Below are positions 12,487 through 22,236 of a stretch of 64,000 nucleotides of DNA, one piece after another. The position numbers were made by a program, and so were the translations under genes. This DNA comes from Frigoribacterium sp. CFBP 13712. GTDB taxonomy: Bacteria > Actinomycetota > Actinomycetes > Actinomycetales > Microbacteriaceae. The notes below the pieces were generated by a model. The model was not told the origin of the DNA and did not search any database. It was given only the letters and a program-made list of their open reading frames with translations. Numbering within the stretch: the stretch's first letter is position 1; the number at the start of each line of letters is the position of its first letter. The stretch lies in contig NZ_JACYVH010000002.1 of NCBI RefSeq assembly GCF_014842255.1, positions 296,519 to 360,518 of the forward strand, in the 5' to 3' direction.

Positions 12487-13974
12487 GTGCCTCGAGGGGG
12501 AAGACCCGACGTGCTGTTCCTCGCTACAGCAATCCTTTCCGCATCGATCCACCTCCTCGGAGCGATCGATGCACCGGCGACATCGGTCGTGCCGTCCGAG
12601 GCCGTGTCGACGGCTCACGCCGAGGTCGAGACCGCTCTCGTCTCCGCGAGTGCGACCGTGCCAGCACGGGTTCCGGCCTGGGCGGGACCCGAGGCGGGGG
12701 AGTCCGCCGACGCGGTCGCCCTGGCGTGCGGTGGAGAGACGACCGAGGGCGTCGACGGGGCGGGTTGCCTCGGTGAGCTGACCCGCGCCTCCTCGGAGTC
12801 CGTGCGGTCGTTCGCTTCGCACCTGGACTCCGCGGGAGACGACGTCAGCGCACTGTCGGCCGCGGTGACCGCCGACGTCGAAGCCGACGTCGTCGGCGAC
12901 TGGTGGGGAGCCCTCGACCCGTCGCGACGGAACGAGCTCATCGCGCTGGCACCCGGTCTCGTGGGCAACCTCGAGGGGGTGCCCTACGGCGTGCGCGACG
13001 GAGCGAACCGGGTCTTCCTGAGCGAGGCCGTGGCGGCCGTGGACGACCGTCTCGCGAGCGGCGAGGCCGGCCCTGACGACGTCGCCCGCGCCGCGATGCT
13101 CGCCGCCGTCGGCGAGGCCCTCGCCGATCGCACCAGCGGAGCGGCCGACCGGCAGCTCGTCCTGCTCGACACCGTCATGCCGGGTCGGGTCGCCGTGTCG
13201 ATCGGGGATCTCGACGCGGCCGACGACGTCAGCATCCTGGTGCCGGGGATGCTCTACGGGGTGACCGGTCAGGTCGTCGACTGGTCGATCACGGCCGGTG
13301 GGCTCTACGACGAGCAGTCGAGCTGGGCGGGCCTGCCATCCGGACGGGCGGCCGCCGACGCCCCCTCGACCGCCGTCGTCGCGTGGATGGGCTACCGCAC
13401 GCCCGATCTGACCAACGTGTACTCGCTCGACCTCGCCCGGGTCGGCGCCGGGCACCTGGTGGACTCGCTCGCCGGGCTCGACGCCGCACGCTCGGCGCAC
13501 CCCGCGAGGGTCACCGTGGTCGCGCACTCGTACGGTTCGACGACCGCGACCCTCGCGCTGTCGTCCGGGCGGACCATCGTCGACTCGCTCGTGCTGCTCG
13601 GCTCGCCCGGGAGCGTCGTCGAGACGTCGACCCAGCTCGCCGTGCACGGCAGCGACGTCTACGCGGCGGCGGGCAGCTTCGACCCGGTGGCCGGCAGCGG
13701 CGTCTTCGGCGCCGACCCCGGGTCGCCGGGCTTCGGCGCGGTGATGCTGCACACCGGGGGAGGCCTCGACGGCGTGACCGGAGAGGCCCTCGCCGCGGCG
13801 CTCGGGCACAACGACTACCTGCGCCCCGGCACCGAGTCGCTCCGCAGCATCGCCCTGATCGGACTCGGTCGCGGCGACCTCGTCGACTCCGACGAACGCA
13901 CCCCGGGCACCGGAGGCCCGGTGCTCCCCGACATCACGCTCGTGCGCCCGCAGGATCTCTACGCCCGCGACTGA
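12487..13974 (+). CDS. Secreted alpha/beta hydrolase (DUF1023-like)
   Basis: Probable exported serine hydrolase of 495 aa. An N-terminal hydrophobic stretch (LFLATAILSASIHLLGAID) acts as signal peptide or anchor. A helical, acidic segment covers about residues 40-230. The hydrolase domain follows, with an SILVPGML core strand and the nucleophile elbow AHSYGSTTA (Ser near 346). The fold after it matches actinobacterial DUF1023 hydrolases, often annotated as lipases or esterases. Substrate is unknown. The GTG start is chosen because it begins just before the signal segment; the ribosome site is weak. A hairpin terminator follows the stop. Confidence 0.75.
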   Translation: MPRGGRPDVLFLATAILSASIHLLGAIDAPATSVVPSEAVSTAHAEVETALVSASATVPARVPAWAGPEAGESADAVALACGGETTEGVDGAGCLGELTRASSESVRSFASHLDSAGDDVSALSAAVTADVEADVVGDWWGALDPSRRNELIALAPGLVGNLEGVPYGVRDGANRVFLSEAVAAVDDRLASGEAGPDDVARAAMLAAVGEALADRTSGAADRQLVLLDTVMPGRVAVSIGDLDAADDVSILVPGMLYGVTGQVVDWSITAGGLYDEQSSWAGLPSGRAAADAPSTAVVAWMGYRTPDLTNVYSLDLARVGAGHLVDSLAGLDAARSAHPARVTVVAHSYGSTTATLALSSGRTIVDSLVLLGSPGSVVETSTQLAVHGSDVYAAAGSFDPVAGSGVFGADPGSPGFGAVMLHTGGGLDGVTGEALAAALGHNDYLRPGTESLRSIALIGLGRGDLVDSDERTPGTGGPVLPDITLVRPQDLYARD

Positions 13975-13982
13975 GAAGGCGC

Positions 13983-14015
13983 AGGAGGCGCGGGTCGACT
14001 CGCACCGCGCCTCCT
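13983..14015. terminator. Hairpin built from an inverted pair of the 10-mer
   Basis: An 11-bp perfect stem, AGGAGGCGCGG paired with its complement, closes an 11-nt loop 9 nt after the hydrolase stop. There is no U-run. Both arms are exact copies of the dispersed 10-mer. Confidence 0.7.
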
Positions 14016-14032
14016 CGGTCGGAGCCTCCCCG

Positions 14033-14038
14033 TAGAAT
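14033..14038 (+). promoter_or_regulatory. -10 box TAGAAT of gatCAB
   Basis: TAGAAT is the best -10 match in this gap and would give a leader of about 46 nt before gatC. Confidence 0.55.
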
Positions 14039-14091
14039 CGACGGCGACCCCCAAGCGCAGTACCCCCACACGATCCCTGTGACGGAGCACC

Positions 14092-14391
14092 ATGTCTGAC
14101 ATCACGCGCGAGCAGGTCGAGCACCTCGCCGGTCTCGCCCGAATCGCCCTCACCGCCGACGAGATCGACACGATGACCCGAGAGCTCGGGCAGATCGTCG
14201 ACAACGTCGCGAAGGTGGCCGAGGTCGCCACCGACGACGTCCCCGCGACGAGCCACCCCATCCCGCTCGAGAACGTCTTCCGCCCCGATGTCGTGGGCGA
14301 GACGCTCACGGCCGAGCAGGCGCTGTCCGGCGCCCCCGACCACGACGGCTCGCGCTTCAGAGTGAGCGCCATCCTCGGAGAAGAGCAGTAG
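14092..14391 (+). CDS. gatC: Asp/Glu-tRNA amidotransferase subunit C
   Basis: Small subunit (99 aa) of the GatCAB amidotransferase that converts Glu-tRNA(Gln) and Asp-tRNA(Asn) to the amides. It wraps the GatA-GatB interface. The family N-terminus [18 protein letters not shown] and the late [10 protein letters not shown] segment are clear. It is first in gatC-gatA-gatB, 2 nt ahead of gatA. Confidence 0.96.
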   Translation: MSDITREQVEHLAGLARIALTADEIDTMTRELGQIVDNVAKVAEVATDDVPATSHPIPLENVFRPDVVGETLTAEQALSGAPDHDGSRFRVSAILGEEQ

Positions 14392-14393
14392 AG

Positions 14394-15944
14394 ATGACCG
14401 ACACCGCAAGCCTCATCCGCCTCAGCGCGGCCGACCTCTCCGTCAAGCTCGGCTCCGGCGAGGTCTCGTCCGTGGAGGCCACGCAGGCGCACCTCGACCG
14501 CATCGCCGCGGTCGACGGCGACGTCCACGCCTTCCTGCACGTCAGCGACGCCGCCCTGGCCACGGCCGCCGACGTCGACCGCCGTCGCGCCGCCGGCGAG
14601 CCCCTCGGGCCGCTGGCCGGTGTGCCGATCGCCGTCAAGGACGTCCTCTGCACCATCGACATGCCGTCGACCTCGGGCAGCCGCATCCTCGAGGGCTGGG
14701 TGCCGCCCTACGACGCCACGGTCGTCAAGAAGCTCCGCGCCGCGGATCTCGTGCCGCTCGGCAAGACGAACATGGACGAGTTCGCGATGGGCTCGTCGAC
14801 CGAGTTCTCGGCGTACGGTCCGACGCACAACCCGTGGTCGCTCGACCGCATCCCCGGTGGCTCGGGCGGCGGCTCGGCCGCGGCGGTCGCCGCCTTCGAG
14901 GCGCCCCTCGCTCTCGGCAGCGACACCGGCGGCTCCATCCGTCAGCCGGGCGCCGTCACCGGCACCGTGGGCGTCAAGCCCACCTACGGCTCCGTCAGCC
15001 GGTACGGCGCCATCGCTCTCGCCAGCTCGCTCGATCAGGTCGGTCCGGTCAGCCGCACCGTGCTCGACTCCGCCCTGCTGCACGACGTCATCAAGGGCCA
15101 CGACCCGCGCGACTCCACCTCGCTCCGTGACGAATGGCCGTCGTTCACCGACGCCGCTCGCGCCGGTCTCGCCGGCGGCGCCCTGAAGGGCGTCCGCATC
15201 GGCGTCGTCAAGGAGCTGAACGGCGAGGGGTTCCAGGGCGGGGTCAAGACGCGCTTCACCGAGGCCCTCGATCTGCTCACGGCGGCGGGTGCGGAGATCG
15301 TCGAGATCTCGGCGCCGAGCTTCGAATACGCGATCAGCGCCTACTACCTCATCCTGCCGGCCGAGGCCTCGAGCAACCTCGCCAAGTTCGACTCCGTCCG
15401 CTTCGGCATGCGCGTGGTGCCCGAGGGCGGCGGCACCGTCGAGGACGTCATGGCCGCGACCCGCGAGGCCGGCTTCGGCCCCGAGGTGAAGCGCCGCATC
15501 ATCCTCGGCACCTACGCGCTGAGCGCGGGGTACTACGACGCCTACTACGGCAGCGCCCAGAAGGTCCGGACCCTCGTGCAGCGCGACTTCGCGAAGGCGT
15601 TCGCCGAGGTCGACGTGCTCGTGTCGCCGTCCGCCCCGACCACGGCGTTCCCGCTCGGCTCGAAGATCGACGACCCGCTGGCGATGTACCTGAACGACAT
15701 CACGACGATCCCGGCGAACCTCGCAGGCATCCCCGGCATCACGATCCCGATGGGGCTCGCCGCCGAAGACGGTCTGCCCGTCGGGCTGCAGTTCATGGCT
15801 CCGGCCCGCGAGGACGCCCGCCTCTACACCTACGGCGCCGCACTCGAGCAGCTGCTCGAGCAGAGCTGGGGACGCACCCTCATCTCGCAGGCACCCGATC
15901 TCAGCAGCACCGAACAGCACGCCGCCACCGAGGGAGTCATCTGA
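14394..15944 (+). CDS. gatA: Asp/Glu-tRNA amidotransferase subunit A
   Basis: Amidase subunit (516 aa) that releases ammonia from glutamine for transfer to the charged tRNA. The Ser-cisSer-Lys triad of the amidase signature family is complete: Lys in PIAVKD (about residue 82), Ser in [12 protein letters not shown] (about 158) and Ser in [12 protein letters not shown] (about 182). Length is slightly above the usual 485. It shares one base with gatB (TGATG), typical of coupled translation. Confidence 0.97.
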   Translation: MTDTASLIRLSAADLSVKLGSGEVSSVEATQAHLDRIAAVDGDVHAFLHVSDAALATAADVDRRRAAGEPLGPLAGVPIAVKDVLCTIDMPSTSGSRILEGWVPPYDATVVKKLRAADLVPLGKTNMDEFAMGSSTEFSAYGPTHNPWSLDRIPGGSGGGSAAAVAAFEAPLALGSDTGGSIRQPGAVTGTVGVKPTYGSVSRYGAIALASSLDQVGPVSRTVLDSALLHDVIKGHDPRDSTSLRDEWPSFTDAARAGLAGGALKGVRIGVVKELNGEGFQGGVKTRFTEALDLLTAAGAEIVEISAPSFEYAISAYYLILPAEASSNLAKFDSVRFGMRVVPEGGGTVEDVMAATREAGFGPEVKRRIILGTYALSAGYYDAYYGSAQKVRTLVQRDFAKAFAEVDVLVSPSAPTTAFPLGSKIDDPLAMYLNDITTIPANLAGIPGITIPMGLAAEDGLPVGLQFMAPAREDARLYTYGAALEQLLEQSWGRTLISQAPDLSSTEQHAATEGVI

Positions 15945-17443
15945 TGGCCAAGGCAGACCTGATGGACTACGACGAGGCGCTGCAGAGGTTCGAGGTCGTG
16001 CTCGGCTTCGAGGTGCACGTCGAGCTCGCCACGAAGACGAAGATGTTCTCGGACGCCCCGAACTTCTTCGGCGGTGCCCCGAACACCAATGTGACCCCGG
16101 TCGACCTCGGCCTGCCGGGCTCGCTGCCCGTCGTCAACGAGCAGGCCGTCCGCTACTCGATCAGCCTCGGGCTCGCCCTGGGCTGCTCGATCGCCGAGAG
16201 CTCGCGCTTCGCCCGGAAGAACTACTTCTACCCCGACAACCCCAAGAACTACCAGGTCAGCCAGTTCGACGAGCCGATCGCCTACGAAGGCGAGGTCGAG
16301 GTCGAGCTGCCCGACGGCACCGTCTTCCGGATCCCGATCGAGCGGGCCCACATGGAGGAGGACGCCGGCAAGCTGACGCACGTCGGCGGTTCGACCGGGC
16401 GCATCCAGGGCGCCGAGTACTCGCTGGTCGACTACAACCGCGCCGGCATCCCGCTCGTCGAGATCGTGACCAAGCCCATCATCGGCGCGGGCGCGCTGGG
16501 CCCCGAGCTCGGCGCCGCGTACGTGTCGACCATCCGAGACATCGTGCGCTCGCTCGGTGTCAGCGAGGCGCGCATGGAGCGCGGCAACCTGCGCTGCGAC
16601 GCGAACGTCTCGCTGCGCCCCCACGGCCAGGAGAAGCTCGGCACCCGCACCGAGACGAAGAACGTCAACTCGTTCCGTTCGGTCGAGCGCGCGGTGCGCT
16701 ACGAGATCCAGCGGCAGGCCGCCATCCTCGCCTCGGGCGGCACCATCACCCAGGAGACCCGCCACTGGCACGAAGACACCGGTCGCACGTCGGCGGGTCG
16801 TCCGAAGAGCGACGCCGACGACTACCGCTACTTCCCCGAGCCCGACCTGCTGCCCGTCGTGCCTCCCCGCGAGCTGATCGAAGAGCTCCGGCTCGCCCTG
16901 CCCGAGGCCCCGGTGGCCCTCCGTCGCCGGCTGAAGGCCGAATGGGGCTTCGCCGACCTCGAGTTCCAGGACGTCGTGAACTCGGGCATGCTGACCGAAC
17001 TCGTCGAGACCGTCCAGGCCGGCGCCTCCCCGCAGGCGGCCCGCAAGTGGTGGACGGGCGAGATCGCCCGTCTGGCGAACGCCCGGGGCGTCGAACCGTC
17101 GACCCTCGTGTCCCCGCTGCACGTCAGCGAGCTCATCGCGCTCGTCGAGTCGGGCGATCTGACCGATCGCCTCGCGCGTCAGGTGCTCGAAGGCGTCGTG
17201 GCGGGCGAGGGCGCACCCGGCGAGGTCGTCGAGAAGCGCGGGCTCAAGGTCGTCTCCGACGACGGCGCGCTCATCGCGGCGATCGACGAGGCCCTGGCCG
17301 GTCAGCCCGACGTCCTCGCGAAGATCCGCGACGGCAAGGTGCAGGCTGCCGGCGCCGTCATCGGCGCGGTGATGAAGGCCATGAAGGGCCAGGCCGACGC
17401 GGCCCGCGTGCGCGAGCTGGTGCTCGAGCGCGCTCAGGCCTGA
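15944..17443 (+). CDS. gatB: Asp/Glu-tRNA amidotransferase subunit B
   Basis: Kinase/transferase subunit (499 aa) that phosphorylates Glu-tRNA or Asp-tRNA and adds ammonia from GatA. Signatures include [18 protein letters not shown], the [16 protein letters not shown](V)SQ region, [10 protein letters not shown], and the tail domain with KWWTGE. With gatA and gatC in the same operon, the organism evidently makes Gln-tRNA indirectly, as most actinobacteria do. Confidence 0.97.
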   Translation: MAKADLMDYDEALQRFEVVLGFEVHVELATKTKMFSDAPNFFGGAPNTNVTPVDLGLPGSLPVVNEQAVRYSISLGLALGCSIAESSRFARKNYFYPDNPKNYQVSQFDEPIAYEGEVEVELPDGTVFRIPIERAHMEEDAGKLTHVGGSTGRIQGAEYSLVDYNRAGIPLVEIVTKPIIGAGALGPELGAAYVSTIRDIVRSLGVSEARMERGNLRCDANVSLRPHGQEKLGTRTETKNVNSFRSVERAVRYEIQRQAAILASGGTITQETRHWHEDTGRTSAGRPKSDADDYRYFPEPDLLPVVPPRELIEELRLALPEAPVALRRRLKAEWGFADLEFQDVVNSGMLTELVETVQAGASPQAARKWWTGEIARLANARGVEPSTLVSPLHVSELIALVESGDLTDRLARQVLEGVVAGEGAPGEVVEKRGLKVVSDDGALIAAIDEALAGQPDVLAKIRDGKVQAAGAVIGAVMKAMKGQADAARVRELVLERAQA

Positions 17444-17531
17444 CGACCGGCGGCACGAGCATCGCCGTCGACGGGGGAGCCGCCGTGATCGAGCAGGTGC
17501 CTGCGCGTCGGCACGAGCGCGACGGCGACCG

Positions 17532-18434
17532 ATGAGCGTGCCCCGGTGGATCCGACCCGCCGCCCCGGTCGGGGTGGCGGTCATGGGTCTCGCCGTCGTC
17601 GTCGCTGTCGCGGCGACGTGGCTGCCCCTGCGCGTCGTCGTCATCCGCACGACGGACGGTGCCGGGGCGGCGTTCGCGAGCAGGTCGGACCTCCTCCTGG
17701 TCGCCGTCGCGGTCGCCGTCGTGATCCTGATCGCGTATCTGGTCTCGGCCGCCGCGCTCGCCTGGACGCCCGCACGGCACCTGCTCGTGCCCCGCGCCTC
17801 CTACTGGAAGCACGTGACCCGACGCCGTGAGCTGCGGCGTCGACTCGCCAGCCACCTCGCCCGAGGCACGGCGGCCGGGCTCTGGTTCGTCGCCGCGCTG
17901 ATCGTCGTGGCACTCGTCGGCCAGTCCGGTGGTGCCGTCGCCGCATGGTGGATCCCGCTCGCGGTGTCCGTCGTCTACGTCGTGGGGATGCTCGTCTGGC
18001 TCAGCTGGGTGCTCACCGGCGGATTCGCTCCGCCGCGGCGATCGGCGCAGACGGGAACGACGGCCGCGCGGTCGACTCCCGCACGCGCCGCCGGAGGCGC
18101 GGCGCAGGGAGCCTCACGCCGGTCGCCCCCTCGAGACGGGCCCTCTCGTGACGCGCCGACTCGAGACGCTCCGGCCCGCGCGGCTCAGCCCCGTCCTGCT
18201 CAGGCCCGCGCGGCTCAGCCCCGTCCGGCTCAGGCCCGCGCGGCCCAGCCCCGCGCGGTCGGGGGGAAGACCGCGTCCCCCGTGGGTCGCACCTCGCCGC
18301 GGCCCGGCGAGCGTCGCCGGTCCGACGAGGCCGCGGCGTCGAAGAGCCCGCCTCGCCCCTACCAGCCATCACCGAGACCGCAACCCCGAACCCGACCCGA
18401 ACCACCGCAGAGAGGTCCATCGCCCCGTGACTGA
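17532..18434 (+). CDS. Membrane protein with basic, repetitive tail
   Basis: Unrecognised protein of 300 aa. The first 165 residues contain four hydrophobic segments (about 12-32, 53-76, 112-132, 136-160), with the basic loop RRRELRRRLASH between the second and third. The remaining 135 residues are cytoplasmic-looking and disordered, rich in P, R, A and S. That tail includes three 10-aa repeats, ARAAQPRPAQ, encoded by near-identical 30-nt units at 18174-18260. The stop overlaps the DUF3097 gene by 8 nt, suggesting co-expression. It may be a membrane scaffold, but no function can be assigned. Confidence 0.65.
   Translation: MSVPRWIRPAAPVGVAVMGLAVVVAVAATWLPLRVVVIRTTDGAGAAFASRSDLLLVAVAVAVVILIAYLVSAAALAWTPARHLLVPRASYWKHVTRRRELRRRLASHLARGTAAGLWFVAALIVVALVGQSGGAVAAWWIPLAVSVVYVVGMLVWLSWVLTGGFAPPRRSAQTGTTAARSTPARAAGGAAQGASRRSPPRDGPSRDAPTRDAPARAAQPRPAQARAAQPRPAQARAAQPRAVGGKTASPVGRTSPRPGERRRSDEAAASKSPPRPYQPSPRPQPRTRPEPPQRGPSPRD
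18174..18260 (+). repeat. Three 30-nt tandem repeats in the basic tail
   Basis: Units begin at 18174, 18204 and 18234. The first two differ at one base and the third diverges in its second half. They encode ARAAQPRPAQ. The spacing and coding nature rule out a CRISPR array. Confidence 0.8.
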
Positions 18435-19263
18435 CGACCGATACGGAGACGACGTGCTGAGCGGCGACTGGAAGCGCTCGAAGCGGCCGGTCGCGACGCC
18501 GACCGACGCCGTCCGCGATCTGGTCGTCGAGGACTCCGCGAGCGGCTTCACCGGGGCCGTCGTGCGGGTCTCGGCGGGCCTGGTCGAGCTGGAGGACTGG
18601 AAGGGCCGCGTGCGGGCGTTCCCGCTGTCGGGATCGTTCCTGATCGACGGCGCGCCCGTGGCGCTGCGGGTGCCGCGGGCGGCGCCGGCCGGCCGGGCAC
18701 GCACCGCGTCGGGATCGTTCGCCGTCGACGGGGCCCGTGCCCGGGTCGCCCGCGAGAGCCGGATCTTCGTCGAAGGACGTCACGACGCCGAACTGGTCGA
18801 GAAGGTGTGGGGCGCCGACCTGCGGATCGAGGGCGTCGTCGTCGAGTACCTCGAGGGCGTCGACCACCTGGCCGAGGTGCTCGCGGAGTTCCGTCCGTCG
18901 CCCACCCGGCGGGTGGGCGTGCTGGTCGACCACCTCGTCGCCGGCTCGAAGGAGAGCCGGATCGCCGACTCCGTCATGGCGGGGCCGTCGGGGGCGGGCG
19001 TGCTCGTCGTCGGGCACCCGTTCGTCGACGTGTGGCAGGCGGTCAGGCCCGCGCGCGTCGGTCTCGCCGAGTGGCCCGCGGTGCCCCGTTCGATCGAATG
19101 GAAGCACGGCATCTGCGACGCGCTCGGCTGGCCGCACGACGACCAGGCCGACATCGCCGCCGCCTGGCAGCGGATCCTCGGGCGGGTGCGGACCTTCGCC
19201 GACCTCGAACCCGCTCTGCTCGGCCCCGTCGAGCGACTGATCGACTTCGTCACCGTCGACTGA
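18427..19263 (+). CDS. DUF3097 family protein with Toprim-like motif
   Basis: Conserved actinobacterial protein of unknown function (278 aa). The central stretch RIFVEGRHDAELVEKVWG resembles the start of a Toprim fold (E-G-x-x-D). LVDHLVAGSKESRIAD and LVVGHPFVDVWQAV follow and may supply the second acidic motif (DH). The last third, EWPAVPRSIEWKHGIC, is strongly family-like. No signal or membrane segment is seen. A nuclease or nucleotide-binding role is an inference from the motif alone. The GTG start overlaps the membrane protein gene. Confidence 0.85.
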   Translation: MTDDRYGDDVLSGDWKRSKRPVATPTDAVRDLVVEDSASGFTGAVVRVSAGLVELEDWKGRVRAFPLSGSFLIDGAPVALRVPRAAPAGRARTASGSFAVDGARARVARESRIFVEGRHDAELVEKVWGADLRIEGVVVEYLEGVDHLAEVLAEFRPSPTRRVGVLVDHLVAGSKESRIADSVMAGPSGAGVLVVGHPFVDVWQAVRPARVGLAEWPAVPRSIEWKHGICDALGWPHDDQADIAAAWQRILGRVRTFADLEPALLGPVERLIDFVTVD

Positions 19264-19327
19264 CGGCACCCGGGCCCGGACCCGGTGAATCGCCCGGGGG
19301 TACACGGTCATCACCGCCCGATGCCCG

Positions 19328-19333
19328 TAGATT
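19328..19333 (+). promoter_or_regulatory. -10 box TAGATT (leaderless)
   Basis: TAGATT is followed by 6 nt and the ATG of the next gene; there is no ribosome site, so the transcript should be leaderless. Confidence 0.6.
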
Positions 19334-19339
19334 CGGGGC

Positions 19340-19984
19340 ATGGCGGAATCGATCGAGGGGCGCGTGCAGAGCGCCGTCGACGCCTGGCTGCGCTGGCTGC
19401 CCCGCTGGCGCATCGGCACGGCCCGCGGGCGCACCCGCGTGTGCCGACTCTGCTTCGGGTCGCCCGTCGCCGTCGCCGCCGGTTTCGACCGCGACGTGCC
19501 GCACGCCGTCCAGCACGCGCTGCTGAACCGGCTGCGTCACATCGTCGACGACGAGGTCGAGATCTACACGGCCCGCAACCTGCCGCTCGTCGACCGGGAG
19601 CTGCGTCGCGAGGCCGACGGCGTCGTCGATGTCGGCTACCGCCCCGACGTCGGTCTCGACCCCGAGTTCGAGGGGCTCGACGTCGACCCCGAACCGGACC
19701 CCGCTCAGCCGTTCCTGTTCACGCTGGCCGGTCTCGCAGAGGAGGACGCGCCTCCTGCCGGGTCCCGCACGGTCGACCCCGTCGAGTACTCCGACGAGGC
19801 CAAGGAGGCGCTGCGCCGGGAGCTCGCGCTGGCCGACGACCACGCGCAGTCGGTCGGCACGAGCCTCTGCTTCGCCCTCGTCGCTCAGCGGGAGCGCATC
19901 GGCGACGCCGTCGAGCGTCTCGTCGAACCGCAGATCGACGACCTGCTGTCGGAGCTGTCGCAGACGCTCGAGCAGCCCTCCTGA
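19340..19984 (+). CDS. Uncharacterised protein with a CxxC pair
   Basis: Unrecognised 214-aa cytoplasmic protein. A basic N-terminus (RWRIGTARGRTR) is followed by VCRLCFGSP, a single CxxC that could bind metal only with help from elsewhere. An acidic centre (about 95-150) and a helical C-terminus (DDHAQSVGTSLCFALVAQRERI) follow. Its downstream gene (DUF3054) lies 25 nt away in the same direction. One 10-mer copy sits in the acidic part, encoding EDAPPAG. Confidence 0.6.
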   Translation: MAESIEGRVQSAVDAWLRWLPRWRIGTARGRTRVCRLCFGSPVAVAAGFDRDVPHAVQHALLNRLRHIVDDEVEIYTARNLPLVDRELRREADGVVDVGYRPDVGLDPEFEGLDVDPEPDPAQPFLFTLAGLAEEDAPPAGSRTVDPVEYSDEAKEALRRELALADDHAQSVGTSLCFALVAQRERIGDAVERLVEPQIDDLLSELSQTLEQPS

Positions 19985-20009
19985 ACCCGCTCCCGCTCGA
20001 AAGGCAGAC

Positions 20010-20420
20010 ATGACCGGCATCTCACGCAGCGGGCGCTCGAGGCGCTCCACAGGGCTCTGGTGGGTCGCCGTCGTCGATCTCCTGCTCATCGCAGCGTTCG
20101 TCCTCATCGGCCGCAGCAGTCATGCCGAGGCCCTCGACCCCACGGGCGTCGCGACGACCCTCTGGCCGTTCGTCGTCGGTCTCGCCGTCGGCTGGGCGAC
20201 GGTGCTCGGGGTGGGCTGGTCGATGCGCGGCCCCAGGGCGGGGCTCGTCGTCTGGGTGGCGACGGTCGTCGTGGGAGTGCTGCTGCGTGTCGCGAGCGGA
20301 CAGGGCGTCGAGCCGAGCTTCGTGGTCGTCACGGCGATCGTGCTCGGGGTGTTCCTGGTGGGCTGGCGACTGATCGGGCTGCTCGCGACCCGCCGACGAG
20401 GCGCCGGCCGACCCGTCTGA
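20010..20420 (+). CDS. DUF3054 family membrane protein
   Basis: Small membrane protein (136 aa) with four predicted helices: about 18-35, 47-66, 74-92 and 101-122. The first helix carries WWVAVVDLLLIAAFVLIGR and the second WPFVVGLAVGWATV, both typical of DUF3054. Function is unknown. An AAAGG ribosome site precedes the ATG. It ends about 90 nt before the second DedA-type gene. Confidence 0.8.
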   Translation: MTGISRSGRSRRSTGLWWVAVVDLLLIAAFVLIGRSSHAEALDPTGVATTLWPFVVGLAVGWATVLGVGWSMRGPRAGLVVWVATVVVGVLLRVASGQGVEPSFVVVTAIVLGVFLVGWRLIGLLATRRRGAGRPV

Positions 20421-20512
20421 CCCGCGCAGGGGTCGTCCACAGCCTGACCCGGCATACTCGAGGAGCCGATCCGAGCCCGTCCCGAGCGGGACCCGAACCG
20501 ACCCAGGGACAC

Positions 20513-21259
20513 ATGACCTCCTCAGCCGCGCCGACCGCACTCCTGACCGCCGCATCCGCCCCCGGGTCGTTGACCGAGAGCGGGGGCATCGTCGGCATCG
20601 CGTCGCGCGTGATCGACGCGCTGGGCGAGTGGGGCGTCGGTCTGCTGACCTTCATCGAGACGATCTTCCCGCCGATCCCGAGCGAGCTGATCCTGCCGTT
20701 GGCCGGTGCACTGGCCGGCAGCGGCGACATGAACATCGGCCTCCTGATCGTCGTCACGACGCTCGGAGCGTACGTCGGCGCACTCGTGCTGTACCTCCTC
20801 GGTGCGAAGCTGGGTCTCGAACGGAGCATCCGGTGGCTCTCGAAGCTGCCGCTCGTCGACCGCGAGGACTTCGACAAGGCGGCGGGCTGGTTCCACCGGC
20901 ACGGTCGCTCGGCCGTCTTCTTCGGGCGCTTCATCCCCGGAGTCCGCAGTCTCATCTCGCTGCCGGCCGGCGCCGACCGCATGCCCCTCGTCACGTTCTC
21001 GCTCTTCACCATCGTCGGCAGCGGCATCTGGAACACCCTCCTGATCTCCCTGGGCGCCGCCCTCGGAACCCAGTACGAGCTGATCGACGAGTACGCGAAG
21101 TACCTCGACTACATCGTCTACGGCGCGATCGCCGGCGTGATCGTCTGGCTCGTGGTGCGGGCGCTGCTGCGGCGCCGACGTCGCGGCGGGTCCGCCGACG
21201 CCCGCGACACCCGCGAGCCCGGCGATCACCGAGACGCCGACGGCGACGTTCGCGGCTGA
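20513..21259 (+). CDS. DedA family membrane protein (second copy)
   Basis: DedA/SNARE-associated membrane protein of 248 aa, likely acting in lipid transport across the cytoplasmic membrane. Motifs: FIETIFPPIPSELILPLAGAL (the re-entrant loop with P-P-x-P-S-E), FFGRFIPGVRSLISLPAGADRM (the F-R-x-x-P-x-x-R signature), and a terminal hydrophobic helix followed by RRRRRGG. It is more like the YngC/DedA type than the 6.7-kb paralogue. Start ATG follows a weak AGGGAC site; CATACT about 55 nt upstream may be its -10. Confidence 0.92.
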   Translation: MTSSAAPTALLTAASAPGSLTESGGIVGIASRVIDALGEWGVGLLTFIETIFPPIPSELILPLAGALAGSGDMNIGLLIVVTTLGAYVGALVLYLLGAKLGLERSIRWLSKLPLVDREDFDKAAGWFHRHGRSAVFFGRFIPGVRSLISLPAGADRMPLVTFSLFTIVGSGIWNTLLISLGAALGTQYELIDEYAKYLDYIVYGAIAGVIVWLVVRALLRRRRRGGSADARDTREPGDHRDADGDVRG

Positions 21260-21359
21260 TCCGCACGCTGCGCACAGGCAGGCGGCGGCGGGCGACCGTA
21301 CTGTCGTGTTCGGCAGGTGCCTCCGCACCGCACACCACGAACGGAAGGGAACCGCTCCG

Positions 21360-22211
21360 ATGGGATTCCTCGACAGACTCCTCGGCCGCGACGACGACCA
21401 GGCCAAGCCCGGCCCCAGGGCGGACACCCGGCCCTACGGCCAGCAGTCGTACGACCAGCAGCCCTACGGCCAGCAGTCGTACGACCAGCAGCCCTACGGC
21501 CAGCAGTCGTACGAACAGCAGCCCTCCGCCCAGCAGTCGTATGACCAGGCGCCCTCCGGCCAGCAGCCGTACGGGCAGGCGCCCGCGCCCCGGTCGTCCG
21601 CACCGCAGGCTGCACGGACCGACGACGAGATCGCCGTCGAGCGCTACCGCTACCTGCTGCGGACGGCCCCGCCCGAGACCATCGAGCAGGTGCACGCCGA
21701 GGCCTTCGAGAAGCTCACGCCCGAGCAGCGTCGCCTGGTCTTCGACGAGCTCAGCGCGCAGGCGTCCGAGAGCGAGCGCCCGCGCGGCGACGACCCGGCG
21801 TCGCTGGCGCAGGCCGCCACCCGGTCCGAGCTCCGCCAGCCGGGCACCCTCGAGCGCACGCTCGGCGGCGGCAGCCCCTCTGAGGGGCAGAACGCCCAGG
21901 GTCGCCGCGGGCCCGGCATGGGCTCGATGATCGGCGGCTCGCTGCTCGGCACGGTGGCCGGCTTCGTGATCGGCTCGGCGCTGGTCGGTGCGTTCCTGCC
22001 CGACGGCGGCGCCACGGCCGACGGCGGCGAGGGCGACCAGGGCGATGGCTCCGACACCGGCTCCGACCCGGGCGACACGGGCACGGAGACCGCGGGCGCC
22101 GACACCGGCGCGGGCGACGGCGGGGGCGACTTCGGGGGTGGCGACTTCGGTGGCGGTGGATTCGGCGGGGGCGACTTCGGGGGCGGCGACTTCGGCGGCT
22201 TCGACATCTAG
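21360..22211 (+). CDS. Q/Y/G-rich repeat protein with a single membrane helix
   Basis: Unrecognised 283-aa protein of three unlike parts. Residues 1-12 (MGFLDRLLGRDD) form a short amphipathic helix. Residues 25-75 are prion-like 10-residue repeats of the form PYGQQSYDQQ. A folded, charged region (about 85-140) contains PETIEQVHAEAFEKLTPEQR. One hydrophobic helix (GTVAGFVIGSALVGAFL, about 200) is followed by an acidic G/D/T-rich linker ending in five GGGDFGG-like repeats. The layout suggests a membrane-linked protein prone to self-association. Function is unknown. Confidence 0.7.
   Translation: MGFLDRLLGRDDDQAKPGPRADTRPYGQQSYDQQPYGQQSYDQQPYGQQSYEQQPSAQQSYDQAPSGQQPYGQAPAPRSSAPQAARTDDEIAVERYRYLLRTAPPETIEQVHAEAFEKLTPEQRRLVFDELSAQASESERPRGDDPASLAQAATRSELRQPGTLERTLGGGSPSEGQNAQGRRGPGMGSMIGGSLLGTVAGFVIGSALVGAFLPDGGATADGGEGDQGDGSDTGSDPGDTGTETAGADTGAGDGGGDFGGGDFGGGGFGGGDFGGGDFGGFDI
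21432..21581 (+). repeat. Five 30-nt tandem repeats coding PYGQQSYDQQ
   Basis: Units start every 30 nt. The first two are identical, the third differs at one base, and the last two diverge. The DNA identity suggests recent expansion by slippage. Confidence 0.85.
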
Positions 22212-22236
22212 CACCGTGCGGCGCTGCGTCGAGGTG

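Noticed and set aside
12441-12776. Alternative 111-aa frame starting at the ATG just after TACGAT
   Set aside because: Its start fits a leaderless promoter poorly (no gap after the box) and it overlaps the signal-peptide-bearing hydrolase gene in another frame with an arginine-rich translation.
18174-18260. CRISPR-like array of 30-nt repeats
   Set aside because: The units are directly adjacent without spacers and encode an in-frame peptide repeat; the same holds for 21432-21581.
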